DNA from: Dendrolimus kikuchii
Lineage: Eukaryota; Arthropoda; Insecta; Lepidoptera; Lasiocampidae
Direction of reading: 5' to 3'
Assembly: GCA_019925095.2 (NCBI GenBank)
Contig: CM034414.1
Location: 5,566,501 to 5,630,500, forward strand
DNA: 64,000 bases
The translations under genes were made by a program, and so were the position numbers. The notes under the pieces are model-generated. The model was not told where the DNA came from, made no database searches, and saw nothing but the letters and a program-made list of their open reading frames with translations. Positions 11,331 through 22,203 of the stretch are shown here, piece after piece (position 1 is the stretch's first letter; the number at the start of each line of letters is the position of its first letter).

Positions 11331-11964
11331 AAAGACATATACGCACTTTAAAAATGCATAAGAGACGTTAGTTGCCTAAATTTGCACAGATCCAGTCAAA
11401 TATAAACGTTTAATACACCTGAGCGAGCGAGAGGGCAACACTCCGCCTCTCAGTTTTATACGTATACGTTCTTTAAGATCACATGCAATATGCGAACTTC
11501 AATGTTAATTGAATAACTCTTCAAAATTGAAGACACGTTACTAATATTAATCAATTAACGATTATTACACCTGACAATGTGTAGGGCGAAAGAGATAGCA
11601 TGCGAATCCGGATAGCGACCGAGCGAGAGCGAAACACTCAACCCTCTCAACTCTGTACGTACCATATCATTAAAGAAGCTTATGGTTATATTTGCGTCAT
11701 GACTTGCACAAACTTCAAGAGCGCATTTAAGATTTGCTCGTACCATGGAGGATGTTTATAGATTGATAGTATTAATCGCCTAACCCCCAACCCAAACAAG
11801 TTTCCCATCAGTCCATCAGCGGTATGCGATACACCGGGGCATGTCCGTGGCCGGCATCCACCATGCGCGGCTCGCACAAAGACGTGTGCCGCATATGCCG
11901 CATAGCTCGCGGAAATGGCCGGCCGGAGACTTGAACAGTTTATGCAAGATAGGTTTCTTGTCGA
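11331..11964. other. Intronic sequence with two related CG-containing blocks
   Basis: 11410-11460 (ACACCTGAGCGAGCGAGAGG) and 11565-11660 (ACACCTGACA..., CGACCGAGCGAGAGCG) look like diverged copies of one unit. 11820-11940 is GC-rich and unrecognised. No gene is supported. Confidence 0.3.
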
Positions 11965-12215
11965 GTTTTTTTTTGGCAAACAGGCAGAGGTTCCACTTAA
12001 TAGAAGGTAGTTACCGTCGCTTGTGAACGTTTGCAACACCGGGGGCGTTGCCAACGCGTTGCCGGCCTCTAAGAAATTTTATAACACTCTTAAACATCCC
12101 CATGTCGTAACGCAGAGGGAAAACCTCGGTGGGAAGCTCCCTGCAAATCATTGTCGTACGCAGAACAAACGTTCTAAAGAAGTTGAGCTAGGGACCTCCA
12201 GGAAATGGCGGTGAA
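11965..12215 (-). pseudogene. LINE-B (jockey-like) ORF2 C-terminus and 3' UTR
   Basis: Minus-strand copy of a LINE end. The family encodes a terminal W-N-E-L-P...V-F-P...F-K-K...GRQR motif (best seen at 13838 and 20945), then a 3' UTR with the GTTGCAAACG...GGTAACTAC...CTGCCTGTTTGCC block. This copy is frameshifted and 5'-truncated. Its 3' UTR end resembles the tail of SINE-A. Confidence 0.55.
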
Positions 12216-13208
12216 CATTTCATTGATGACGAGCAGTGCGGTTGTAAAAATAAGTTTATAAGGGGCTTATGTTTTTTTTTTTAATTCCGTAGCTATCTGA
12301 TAAGTTTAATATCACTCTGTCCGTGTATCCATGTATTATTCAATAATTTTACAAAAACTACTGTCGGCTGCACAAAGATAAACCGGTTTAAAATTAAACG
12401 CTATTAATCGGTTATAACGGGGTTATTCCGCGAGAATTAATTTATCTATATGTCAACTGTTTCTAATATAAACATGTGTTTGTGTGCGCCTGGAAGCTTT
12501 CTGTACCACATGCTTGCTCTTTGCAGGTGTGCAGCAAAAACCATTCCAAATTGGTTTATTCAACAAAACCTAGTTAACGAAATTTATGTTACCAAAATTG
12601 ATTGAGATTAAATTTGAACCAAAATCGAAAAGGTCGGATGTCCTTAGGCTGTAACCGGTTCAACATTTTTCCAATTTCCAAGCTCTGAAACATGAACACT
12701 CTTAAAAATAACATATATCATATCAAAATAAAATCACAAGCTTCCATATGTGGACTCCCAATAAAAACCGTCAAACGACTCGAACGACTCAATTTGCGAG
12801 TGACTAAAACAAGATCGAACATAAATAATTAATTAATAAGTAGATTAATATTTATAATGTGCTCAGTGTGGCTTGACGTCGTTCTTTGTGTTTAAAAAAA
12901 GACAGTAGCATGAAGTCACATAGTTTCGTGGGACACTCAGGGATGTTGAGTCGACTTGTTTTTTAGTTTCTTTTTTTACTTCACTTGTCGGTACACCTTT
13001 TGAGATGGGAAGGTAATATTCTAGAAATAAAATCGGTCAAGTGCGTATGTGTCCATGTACAATAATGTTCGGTAGATGTTACCAAATTTCACAGGTTTCG
13101 TCATCCAAAATCAAAATCTAATAAAATTTATTTGTTCGAATATAGTATCTTGTACACATGCTTTGCTCACATAGAAGCATAGAAATATTTATAATAAATT
13201 TTGCTATA
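12216..13208. other. No feature seen
   Basis: Low-complexity AT-rich sequence with no recognised element; presumed Dll intron. Confidence 0.4.
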
Positions 13209-13399
13209 TATACTAATATTATAAAGAGGTAAAGTTTGTGACGTTGTAGGGGGTAATCTCTGGATATACTAAACCGATTTTAAAAATTCTTTTACTGCTG
13301 GAAAGCTACGTTTACAAGGAGTATCATAGGCTATATAACATGACGCTATATACCACGGGAGCGAGACAGAGCGCCGATGAAACGGCGCTGGGCCGCTAG
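13209..13399 (+). mobile_element. Helitron, non-autonomous, type 2
   Basis: TATACTAATATTATAAAGAGG start and GGGCCGCTAG end followed by T. 191 bp. TCTATACTAATATTAT is the intact 5' form (see 41714 and 48222). Confidence 0.7.
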
Positions 13400-13837
13400 T
13401 ACTATTAAATGCAATACATGAGAAAAATACTGATAAATGACAAAAAAAGTAATAATAATAATAAACATTTAATAAGTCAAAGTGTTGAGGCCAATAATTT
13501 CGATTGGTTCATTCGTTTAATTATATAATTGGAATAAAATCCGTCATACCGTTTTCTTCCGATATGTACACTCCTAAGGAGACTCATTGGCCGACGACGT
13601 TGTGTCGTTACGTGACGACACTGGAGGGACATTAAGTCGAATATCGCCTGCTCAATCGCGCGCGGACGACCGACCCGCTCCGCAGACGCGGGTGCTAATT
13701 TTTAATAATTTAACCGCCCTATTGTGTGTGACAAAAAGACTCAATAATACCGCTGTGTGCAATTAATTAATCCTCGACGACAAACTGATACTCATCTCCA
13801 GGCTTGCCGAATTAAGAGAAGTGCAGTTTCAGGAGGT
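13400..13837. other. Non-coding; CG-rich island at 13560-13700
   Basis: No gene recognised. 13560-13700 (for example CGCGCGCGGACGACCGACCCG) stands out from the AT-rich surroundings and does not match other repeats here. Possible conserved non-coding element or old GC-rich transposon piece. Confidence 0.3.
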
Positions 13838-14100
13838 GTTTTTATTGCCTGAAGTAGGCAAACAGCAGACGGCCCACCTGATGGAAAGTGGTCACCGTCG
13901 CTTATGGACGTTTGATAACGCGTTGCCGACCTCTAAGAAATTTTATAACGCCCTTCTTAATGAACCTCATGTCATAGCACAAAGGGAAAACCGCGGCGGG
14001 AAGTTCCCTCCAGATCATTGTTGTATGCGGAATAAATGTTCTAGAGAACCGGGCGCTCAAGGAAATGGGGGTGAATATCTTCTCGCTGGCGAGTGAGCGG
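13838..14100 (-). pseudogene. LINE-B (jockey-like) ORF2 C-terminus and 3' UTR
   Basis: On the minus strand a frame reads IWRELPAAVFPLCYDMRFIK then a GRQR motif, the typical C-terminal end of jockey/CR1-type LINE ORF2. The 3' UTR has the GCGACGGTGACCACTTTCC and CAGGTGGGCCGTCTG blocks and a short A-rich tail. About 260 bp, 5'-truncated, not functional. Sister fragments are at 11965, 18195, 20945 and 32330. Confidence 0.65.
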
Positions 14101-14269
14101 AAATACCAAATCTGTGGTGAGTTTAGTCCATATACCCTCAAAATTTTAAGAGTGTATTATTTTTGTGGGCCAAATGCATCTTATGTAAAACGTTAAAAAT
14201 AATGCCTTTATCAAATAGCTACATTACAAAAGCAAAACGATATCAGCGCCTCTAACGGTGAATAATGTA

Positions 14270-14460
14270 ACTATTTCACGATATGATCACTAATGTTTGA
14301 CCACATCATGAAGTAGCCATGCGTTTAGCTGTTCATATCGTTAAACGCTGACTATTCATGGATCTGGCCAGACCATATCATGATGTGGGCAGCGGGCATT
14401 TTACATTTCATGAAATGGCCACATCATGAAGTGATCAATTCTAAGATCTGGCCACGACAT
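14270..14460. repeat. Cluster of repeated ATCATGAAGTGGCC-like motifs
   Basis: Short motifs recur in both orientations (CACATCATGAAGTAGCC, TTTCATGAAATGGCCACATC, CATGAAGTGATC, ATCTGGCCA). Likely a degraded repeat of unknown class. Confidence 0.4.
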
Positions 14461-14596
14461 ATATAATAACTACATATGTTATATGTCTATATTTAACGTT
14501 ATTCACAATTAAAAAACAATATCGTATCACAAATAACGCATTAAACTAAGTATCTTTTGTTAAATTTTTTTTTGATATTGTTCTAACTATAAATAA

Positions 14597-14928
14597 CTAG
14601 CGGCCCCGGAAGACGTTGTCCTGCTCTGAAAAAATAAAAATCTAGGACCCGATCCCAGCGCCACCTACCGGTTCTAATTGCGAATCTAAACCATCCGGGA
14701 ACCCACTCAAACACACAAAAACAAAATCACCAAAATCGGTCCAGGTGATTAGGAAGATTCTAGAACCCGATCTCAGCGCCACCTACCTGTTCCAACGAAA
14801 TAAAAAGTATCCTATGTCCGTCTCCTGATTCTAAGCTACCTCCCCACCAATTTTCAGCCAAATCGGTTCAGTCGTTCTTGAGTTATAAATAGTGTAACTA
14901 ACACGACTTTCTTTTATATATATATAGA
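14597..14928 (-). mobile_element. Helitron, non-autonomous, type 3
   Basis: Minus strand starts TCTATATATATATAAAAG after an A and ends GGGGCCGCTAG before T. Contains two CAGCGCCACCTACC blocks. Related to 2783-3518 and to 1-287. Confidence 0.7.
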
Positions 14929-14937
14929 TATTAAATT

Positions 14938-15140
14938 TTCATTACTGTTTTTCTTCTGTGAAGGTGACGTTACTGCCTGGCACTAACAGAAGACCAGCAT
15001 TGGTTGTTATCAACTAGCATTTGCTGAGTTAGGGCCTGTTCACAGTTAGTTAACCTTTGGCTTTTCTTAAACTGCTTATGTATAATTTCTATTTCAAATA
15101 ACTCTAAATAAATATTATTTTCCTTCTTTTCTTTTTTTCT
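14938..15140 (+). mobile_element. LINE 3' UTR family F
   Basis: TTTTCTTCTGTGAAGGTGAC, TGCCTGGCACTAACAGAAGA, GGTTGTTATCAACTAGC and CTTATGTATAATTTCTATTT recur in the same order at 40650-40850. Both end with AAATAAA and CT-rich tails, like a LINE 3' UTR. Confidence 0.5.
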
Positions 15141-15460
15141 TCTTTCACACTCGTCGCTATACCTGCGTGAAACGGTCAATAACTATAACATTAACCCATG
15201 GATGGAGCAGTAAGGTAATACGTCGTTATAGCAACGCGTAGGAAGTTTCGCTGCCACTAGTAGTACTCAATATAAAACCAAAAAACATGATTCCCAGAAA
15301 CCACACAAAAAACTCCAAACAATCGCGTGACAGGCAATAATATGCGAAGTAAATATGTATTAACAATAGGGGAGTACGTATGCGGTTACAGATGTTGCTG
15401 GACGCCATTTTGTTTCTTTGTATTTTTTTACTTATATTTTTTTCTTTATTTGTTCATATC

Positions 15461-15695
15461 GTATACTAATATATAAAGCTGAAGAGTTTGTTTGTTTGCT
15501 TGAGCGCGCTAATCTCAGGAACTATTGGTTTGATATGAAAAATTCTTTCAGTGTTAGATAGCCCATTTATCGCGGAAGGCTAGGCTATATATCATCACGC
15601 TAAAACCAATAGGAGCGGAGCACCGATGAAGAATATTTCAAAATCGGGTTTTTTTTTACTATTCTACGCGGACGAAGTCGCGAGCAGAAGATAGT
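15461..15695 (+). mobile_element. Helitron, non-autonomous, type 1
   Basis: GTATACTAATATATAAAGCT start and CGAGCAGAAGATAGT end (ATAG instead of CTAG, a mutation). Same internal blocks as 9051-9289. Confidence 0.65.
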
Positions 15696-17582
15696 ATCAG
15701 TATGTAGCAGTTAGGCATAGGGTCTGGAACCCAATATTGCTATTTCAATATCTTGACGTTAAGATTCAAAGTAGGACTCCATTGCGATGTTGTCAAAAAT
15801 TCCTATTCTACTAAATCGACAATATCTTCTCGATATTGTCGCAGCGAGTGAATATTCTAAGCTACCAACATTTTAAACATTTATTTCGCGAGTTTTCTTT
15901 TATAAATATTTATAAAAATAGAGTGGCTTGGTACTGGCACGCCATTGGAAGTAACAGAATACCAAAGTCAGGCAAATCTTCAATTGAGACGATGGTGTCC
16001 GGTGATTTTGACGAGAGGCCATAACTTTTGACAGACACTTAAAAAATGTGGGAACTTACGTCATTTTATGAAGGCTGAATTTTATATACTTACATATTAT
16101 CAAGTATAATACTTTAAAATATTTTCCAATGAGCCAGACATATCTGACGGGCCAAACATCCTCCCAGACTCGTTAGGAGTTCCGCTGTGCGAAGAAGCGC
16201 GAGGCCGATGGCCAACAGGAAGTGTCCGGCAACTGTATATCTTTGTTTATAACAATATCATACATAACATATGTAAAAACTAGCCTTGCTACATTGACGT
16301 AAGTTAGCATTTCTTTTTCCACCTTTGATACCTGCTACCTGTAAAACGGCCCCGCTTTCAGCTTAGCAAGTATCCATTCCTTTCTAAGTCGCCTGTCCCT
16401 ATTAACAATGTAATATGCAATTTTCGACATTTTGGTTTTATTTCACTAATGACCCTAAAAAAGCTTTGTTTTTCAATAGCAGCAACAAAAAGGTAAGTTT
16501 TCCTCATAGTTTTTAAAATAGCCACATTAACAATGTCATATATGCCACCATCTCCCATTAACAATGACGAATGTTAACTCCCGACGTTATTAGCGGGGCG
16601 CGAGGGGTATATTTTTGTAAGAAAGAAATTACTAAGACTGATTATCTAAGCTAATGAAACCTGAAATGTGATTATTAAGTGCCATTTATACAGGTAGACT
16701 TTATAATTAATGATTTTAACAAATTTTATGGCAAAGATTGTTTTCATTTTATCCCTAAATTGTCAATTATGTTTGATTATTTGTTATTTGTGAAACAAAT
16801 TTAATAAAAATTGGATTTAATTTATAATATCAATTTAAATACGACATAAACTTAAACAGGATTTACTAATGACAATGTTGTATGTGGCACTTCTTACAAA
16901 GAATAAATATGTTTGTCCATGTAACTTTGTTGGATGTGACAGATCCGACAAATCATGATGACCCATGTACGGATAACAAAGCCATTACTAGCTTTTCAAA
17001 CATTTAGATAAGTAAAAATGTTATTTAATTGCATTGCAAATAAGCTCTCGAACATATATTAACATATAATATTTTTTTTGAAAATTTAATTCTTGTAGAA
17101 AAAAAAAAATAAGCAATTCAAAGTTCAGAGCGGTCTCCTGTAAAGTTGCTGATTTGCAGATCTGACTCTGTTAATAGGGACAGGCGAAGTTTATGTTAGA
17201 CTACCTATCCTAAAAATTTCCTCTTTCCTAAAATCACGTTAGTCTGGGGTGACTGGGATCTCACTATATAAAGACATTGACATTTATTAGTAGAAAAAAT
17301 TGTATCATTTTTTGGGGTATATTCGACCGATCATGAATGTCGATACAAAAGACGTCGGGTTAAGTTATATCGCGCACTGTGACCCCGCTAATAGGGGTGG
17401 GGCGAGTGTTGGGAAATATTATTATCGACATATCGATATTGGTTTGGATCCGAGTTAAATGACAATGCCCATCTTAGTATCGAGAATTGCCACAGGTTAT
17501 TTATAGTTTCAGATAGGTAATTAAATATACTTTTTGGAAAAATAAAAATAGTTTCAAAATAAATTGCGAATAAAAAAAATAA
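15696..17582. other. No gene seen; distant inverted repeat at 16390/17170
   Basis: AT-rich intronic sequence. A 17-bp perfect inverted repeat (CGCCTGTCCCTATTAAC at 16390-16406, reversed at 17170-17186) and a related AATAGGGGTGGGGCG near 17390 hint at remnants of a TIR element. Confidence 0.3.
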
Positions 17583-17818
17583 TAATCGGCAGACAAACAC
17601 ACATATTGTATATCCCTAAATTAAGCAAGTTACGCTTGTGTTATGGGTAATATACAATCTACTACTCTGGGGCCGATCTCAGACACCCAGGCCATAGTAA
17701 ATAATGGAGAAAATACGTTTCCGAAATTAACTATACCAAGAATCGAACCCGGAGCCTCTGCGTTACAGTGAGATACGCTGGCAAAGACTTAGCCCACTCA
17801 ACCAAAGAGGCCGTCAAA
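17583..17818 (-). mobile_element. tRNA-derived SINE (family G)
   Basis: On the minus strand the 5' end reads GCCTCTTTGGTTGAGTGGGC (A-box-like) and later CCGGGTTCGATTC (B box), then a body with CAGACACCC...GGCC, and an end at GTCTGCCGATTATT plus A-rich tail. Copies at 37043 (+) and 48815 (-). Confidence 0.75.
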
Positions 17819-18194
17819 TGAATGAAATTAAAACACAAGCTTTTGTGATTGTGTTAAAAATGAACAGTATTTTATAACTGTGGTGTTTAGAGTCAACCGG
17901 TAAACAATATCGACATTGCCGTATAATGTAGATGGTTTTTATTTAACGAAAAATGTTTTCGCCTTTTTAAATAATACATGAACTACATAGAATATCTTTA
18001 AATATTTTTGTATATTTTTTTAAAAATCATTTTTAGTTTCATCTCCTTGGGGCAATTTTGGCCATATATTCTTTATTCAATATCTAATACAAATAACTAA
18101 ACTTAATAATTATTATTAGGTAAAATTGTGTTTATAATCCCATAACATATCTGGACGAAACTTCCTGTAAAAGTTTTTCCTCTACGCTATGACA

Positions 18195-18340
18195 TCGGAT
18201 TGTTTAAAAAGGACGTCATAAAATTTCTTAATAGCTGGCAACACGTTTGCAATGCCCCCCTGTTGTTGCAACGTCCATAGGCAATAGTAGCCACTTTGCC
18301 TCAGGTGGGCCAATTGCCTGTATGCCTGCTTCAAGAAATC
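18195..18340 (+). mobile_element. LINE-B 3' end fragment
   Basis: GGACGTCATAAAATTTCTTA (the F-K-K region) followed by the GTTGCAACGTCCATAGGC and CAGGTGGGCC 3' UTR blocks. Short, degraded. Confidence 0.5.
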
Positions 18341-18736
18341 AATATTACGAATCTTCTCTTTATCTGAATCAACTTAAATACGTTTTTCAGTCTCTTTTGT
18401 GAACTATTTTAGCCGAGCATATGATTTGAATCAAAGACAAATAACAAAGTTCTTCTGTACACACATTACCGCACATATTAATAATACATAAATAATACTG
18501 GAGGTGACACACGTAAATCGCTGGACCAACATTAAAACAATAAATATGACTTAATGTTTGAGAAATGAAACAGGTTCTGCATTGATTACGTGAAATCGCG
18601 ACACAAATTGATCATTTATCAGTAATGTTACTTGTTTTGCGGGTTTAAAACGAGTTAAGAACGTAGTTAACATTAACATATTTTATGAATGCAATTATGT
18701 TATATAACGTTTATTTATTGAATTTAACTTGTTACG
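18341..18736. other. No feature seen
   Basis: AT-rich intronic sequence without recognised structure. Confidence 0.4.
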
Positions 18737-19285
18737 ATGTTTTTTGGTTGGATGGCCTCAACCAGAAGGCCCAGCTTGCCATACACAACGCGGTGCTAGT
18801 ACCTACGCTCACGTATGGAAGCGAGAGTTGTGTATGGAAGAGAGAGCATGAAAGTAGAGTAAACGCGGTCGAGATGCAAGCACTGCGCAAAATCTGCAGA
18901 GTGTCGCTCGCGGACCGCGTTCGTAATACTGAAGTAAGAAAGAGAGTTGGTCTGAAAGAGAGTGTCGGGGTGAAGGTAAGGAAAGGAATGCTCCGGTGGT
19001 TCAGGCATGTGGAAAGAACCCATGATGAAAGAATGACTAAACAGATATACAATGCAAAAGTGGCTGGATGCAGAAGTCTTGAAAGGCCACGACACACCTT
19101 CCATGATCAAATTGATCGTGTACTAGCAGAAAGTAATGTCAGGAGCCTTAAGAACAGACGAGCGTGCATGACAAGAGTTATGAATGTCAAAGAAGCAAGT
19201 GAGGTGTGTAAGAATAAGCCTGAATGGCACTCTGTTGTTCGTTCCTACCCCGCAAGGGAACTGGTGTGAAGTTATGTATGTATGT
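18737..19285 (+). pseudogene. RTE-clade LINE reverse transcriptase, C-terminal part
   Basis: An open frame ends at 19269. From about residue 24 it has the RTE C-terminal pattern LTYGSESCVWKREHESRVNA, then the VEMQALRKICRVS block, GMLRWFRHVER and CKNKPEWHS, ending YPAREL. The catalytic palm (YADD region) and endonuclease are missing, so this is a 5'-truncated insertion without function. The 3' UTR is only a few bases, followed by TATG repeats, typical of RTE. Its frame is intact, so it may be fairly young. Compare the minus copy at 61140-61690. Residues before the homology come from flanking DNA. Confidence 0.8.
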
Positions 19286-19534
19286 ACGATGTTTTTTATA
19301 GATTATTATACATAAAGTTTTTTTTTATCTAAGACATAAAATTTGTACCACTTATGTACCTAATTTACTACATTTAAATTGTAAATGCTGTGCACTTCTT
19401 TAATAGGTCCACATATTAAAAAATTATTACTAAGCTCCACCCTCGACTTGAAATTTCCGCAGGATCCCTGGGAAGAGTTTAACCTATCGTTATAGTGGAT
19501 ACTGTGTCAGAATTAGCTAATGTTTATGCTGGCA

Positions 19535-19745
19535 AATAACCTCAAATCGCTCCCGGGAAAATTGTCGCGGGATTCCCAGGATAAAAAGTAGCGCAGATTT
19601 TAAGTCTACAAATTTGCCGTCGATCAGCGAAAATCGCATCGAAATCGGACCATTATTCTTTTACGCGAATCCCGAACAAATAGACAAACAGACAAATTAA
19701 AAAAAAATGTATCGTGTTCTTCATCATTATATAGTGTATTACAGT
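19535..19745 (-). mobile_element. Repeat family D, reverse fragment
   Basis: Contains TCCCGGGAAAATTGTCGCGG, AAAAAGTAGCGCAGATTTTAAG, GATCAGCGAAAATCGCATCG, the same blocks as 7985-8370 in reverse. Confidence 0.6.
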
Positions 19746-20007
19746 GGTGTTTTTAAATAGGTTAATGTGCAGTGATAGAGTAGATGTTAGTCAAATCTAC
19801 TGACATACTTTTTATTGTATTACAAAAAAAATATCGATAAAAATATTCGATATCTAATCAGACTCATCACTATCCCCGTAACGGTATAGTAACGGCAACC
19901 CCGAACAAGCCACGCCCCCTCACGCCACAACCCCTATACCCATCCGTATATACAAAAGAATGTATGTATCTCTGTCTGTATGTACTCTTAGAGGCAAAAT
20001 AAAAAAT

Positions 20008-20155
20008 GCTTTTTATTGAGAAGCTGGTAATCAAGCAGGCGGCTCTGCTCATGGAAAGTGGTTACCGTCGTCTACAGACGTTTGCAACACCAGCACTGTC
20101 AACTTTTAGGATGGGATTAAGAGAGGGATCACACAAGGGGATTGGGATAGAATAG
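20008..20155 (-). mobile_element. LINE/SINE 3' tail, subfamily C
   Basis: TTTTATTGAGAAGCTGG, GGAAAGTGGTTACCGTCG, GACGTTTGCAACACCAG followed by GGGATAGAATAG-type sequence. Shares its end with SINE-A and LINE-B but has a different body, as at 24330-24530. Confidence 0.45.
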
Positions 20156-20159
20156 ATAT

Positions 20160-20360
20160 TCTTCTTCTTCTTCTATGTCGTTTCCTCACTGCTGAGGATC
20201 GTGACTTTGATGGCAGTGAACGATTGCCCTCTTCCACCGAGATCAGTTCCGAGCACGGTGGAAGGCCGAGTTTATTGAAGTATCCAGCCGGTCAGCAATC
20301 TGATCAATCCACTTATTTGAAGATCTACCGCGAGGTCTCTTGTCTTCGACTTTCCTTTCG
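20160..20360 (-). pseudogene. LINE reverse transcriptase C-terminal fragment
   Basis: On the minus strand residues KVEDKRPRGRSSNKWIDQIA are followed by DRLDTSIN and, further on, W-S-R-W-K-R. This K-R-x-R-G-R-x...W-x-D-Q pattern is common at the end of endonuclease/reverse-transcriptase ORFs of RTE-type LINEs. The + strand copy at 49540-49770 covers the same segment. Truncated. Confidence 0.6.
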
Positions 20361-20419
20361 AATAGAAGACCTCGGGGAAGGCCACCAAGGGGTAGTTGTG
20401 ACTCCCTGCTGCCGGTATT

Positions 20420-20650
20420 GCAGACAAGCTTCATATTAGAGCTCGCAAGCACCGACCGCCAGACAACCCACTAAACTTTCCAGCGTCCCTTCGCATCATG
20501 ATTAGGCGCCACGGGACCGTAACCATGGGTATGACTGCCGTGACACCTCGATGCAAGTCGACATGAAAGGGTGTTCCCGGGACTACAACACCCCACAGCA
20601 CTGGGTCTCGCTCGCTGGGAGGGTTCCCCGACCTCCAAGTCTCACTATCG
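20420..20650 (-). repeat. GC-rich dispersed repeat, copy 1
   Basis: Matches 27755-27990 in the opposite orientation: ACTAAACTTTCCAGCGTCCC, GGCGCCACGGGACCGTAACC, ATGACTGCCGTGACACCTCG. Probably part of a LINE (R1-like by its GC-rich style, low confidence). Confidence 0.5.
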
Positions 20651-20705
20651 TAACCATATTTGAAAGAAGAGTTAAGCTAAGCACTATCTGTCTATGATTA
20701 ACTGA

Positions 20706-20944
20706 TATATACGTATATGTATTTTATATATATGTATGTGTGTATAAGTTTATGTATGTATATCATACATACATACATGTATTTTATTATGTAAAAAAAT
20801 ATTTTCAGATAAGTGAATGTACATTATATAAGTATATAAGTTCTTATACCTAAATGTACATTCACTTATCTGAAAATAATTTATTATATAATAAAACACA
20901 TACAGACATACATAAACTTACATACACATATATATATAAACTTT
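20706..20944. repeat. Foldback (large inverted repeat)
   Basis: Left arm TTTTCAGATAAGTGAATGTACAT near 20803-20825 is reversed as ATGTACATTCACTTATCTGAAAA near 20854-20877, separated by about 30 bp. The arms extend outward through TATGT/ACATA-rich sequence to about 240 bp in total. A MITE-like or replication-derived palindrome. Confidence 0.65.
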
Positions 20945-21150
20945 AATGTACCCATTCAAGCTGTGGAATGAGCTTCCCGTAGTTTTCTCAGAACGCTACA
21001 TTATGGGGCTCTTCAAAAAGAGCGTAAACAGATTTTTAAAGTCTCAACCAGGTAGGCAACGCATCGGCTCCCGTAGTGTTGCAGAAGTCCATCGGCAACG
21101 GAAGCCACTTGCCATCAAGTGGACCCGTCTGCCAGTTTGCCTATAAGCAA
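20945..21150 (+). pseudogene. LINE-B (jockey-like) ORF2 C-terminus
   Basis: The + frame reads FKLWNELPVVFSERYIMGLF then KKSVNRFL and later GRQR, the clearest example here of the jockey/CR1-type LINE ORF2 end. It is followed by the GTTGCAGAAGTCCATCGGC and CATCAAGTGGACCCGTCTGCC 3' UTR blocks. A 5'-truncated remnant about 0.8 kb upstream of the first Dll exon in the window. Confidence 0.65.
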
Positions 21151-21289
21151 ACGTAAAAAAAAATCCTGCCTCTTGTTTTCCGACTCTCTCTTGAAGTCTA
21201 GACCCCCATAGGTATGCTGGAAGAAAACTCATTTTACATTTAAGCTCGCCTTTGTACATCACTACTATTTTGTAGTTTTATATGGAACT

Positions 21290-21570
21290 ATTGGAGTTTT
21301 TGGCGGGAACTGAAAGGGGACGTTGTGCTGTGCAGTTTTATTTTCTAAAAATGTGTCATATTACTCTAAAATGAACAATAGTTGTAGGATATTGATAGTT
21401 TTTGAGTAGTAATTGTGTGTTTTTGTGAGAAATGTGAACTGTTTAGTCGAATGTGGCCTTTCGAGTTTTCACAAGAACTCCGTTGAATGGTGTGGATTGT
21501 AGCCTACAATACAACTGCGCCTGGCTTAAAGGCCTAGTTGCCAAGCCTTAAACATTAAAAAAAAATATGG
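21290..21570 (+). mobile_element. Retroposon family E, full length
   Basis: Starts near GAGTTTTTGGCGGGAACTG, continues AAGGGGACGTTGTGCTGTGC and TTCACAAGAACTCCGTTG, and ends CTAGTTGCCAAGCCTTAAAC with an A9 run. The same unit, reversed and with a 12-bp target duplication, lies at 54743-55014. SINE-like, about 280 bp. Confidence 0.65.
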
Positions 21571-21772
21571 AACTATTTTATGAACAATAAAGAATGTAAC
21601 GAACCAATATATAATCATCAATTTAAATTTATATGAAAAGTTTGCATACTTGTGTGTTGTGTATAAAGTCCTCTTGCACTTTGATGCAGTTTTTTTGTCA
21701 GTCAGTGTATTTACATATTGTGAGGATTTTTGATATTATTCGTGATATTTATTCGATTTATATTGTCCTCAG

Positions 21773-21902
21773 GTGAAGATATGGTTCCAAAATCGGCGAA
21801 GCAAATACAAGAAGATGATGAAAGCAGCGCAAGTTGGTGCTCCACCGCCAAGCTTAGGCCTACCTCCGGGCAGTCCGCCCAACAACAACCAACTGTTACA
21901 TG
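21773..21902 (+). CDS. Dll: Distal-less homeobox exon (homeodomain helix 3)
   Basis: This exon encodes VKIWFQNRRSKYKKMMKAAQ and 23 more residues. The start is homeodomain residue 45, so the exon holds the DNA-recognition helix with W48, F49, Q50, N51 and R53. Q50 and the KKMMKAA extension are typical of Distal-less/Dlx proteins. The acceptor is TCCTCAG at 21766-21772 and the donor is GTAAGT at 21903; the exon ends in phase 1. Distal-less is a nuclear transcription factor needed for outgrowth of insect limbs and other appendages, and it is linked to wing eyespots in butterflies (family knowledge). The exon with homeodomain residues 1-44 was not found in the 21.7 kb upstream. The exact ortholog rests on the C-terminal exons below. 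Confidence 0.93.
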
Positions 21903-21990
21903 GTAAGTATTTGTCGTAATAGTATAGGAAACGGTGAAGATCGAGCTTCACGCATCTGATGACCATAGGAGACATAATTATATTGATTTA

Positions 21991-22090
21991 CTAGCTTCGT
22001 CCGCGTGGAATAGTTAAAAAAAAGTAAGTTAAAAACACCGCCGATTTTAAAACATTCTTCATTAGTGCTCCGCTCCTATTGGTCTTAGAA
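21991..22090 (-). mobile_element. Helitron type 1 fragment in Dll intron
   Basis: CTAGCTTCGTCCGCGTGGAA at its left, then GTGCTCCGCTCCTATTGGTC, the reversed 3' half of the type 1 Helitron. It lies between Dll exons at 21902 and 22204 and makes up about a third of that 301-bp intron. Confidence 0.65.
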
Positions 22091-22203
22091 CTTAAAACAC
22101 GACTTCAGCTAGCACATTTACAGCTGGCATCTCAACCTGCCTTTGAAGATTGTTAAGAGCTTGCATGATAAACGTTTTAAAACTTACAAAATTATATATA
22201 CAG

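Noticed and set aside
11841..12026. Possible missing Dll homeodomain exon in the GC-rich stretch 11820-11940.
   Set aside because: No frame gives homeodomain helix 1 or 2 residues, and no suitable splice donor pairs with the exon at 21773.
18732..19110. Minus-strand open frames over the RTE fragment (and + strand at 61338-61622).
   Set aside because: They are shadows of the reverse transcriptase frame on the opposite strand.
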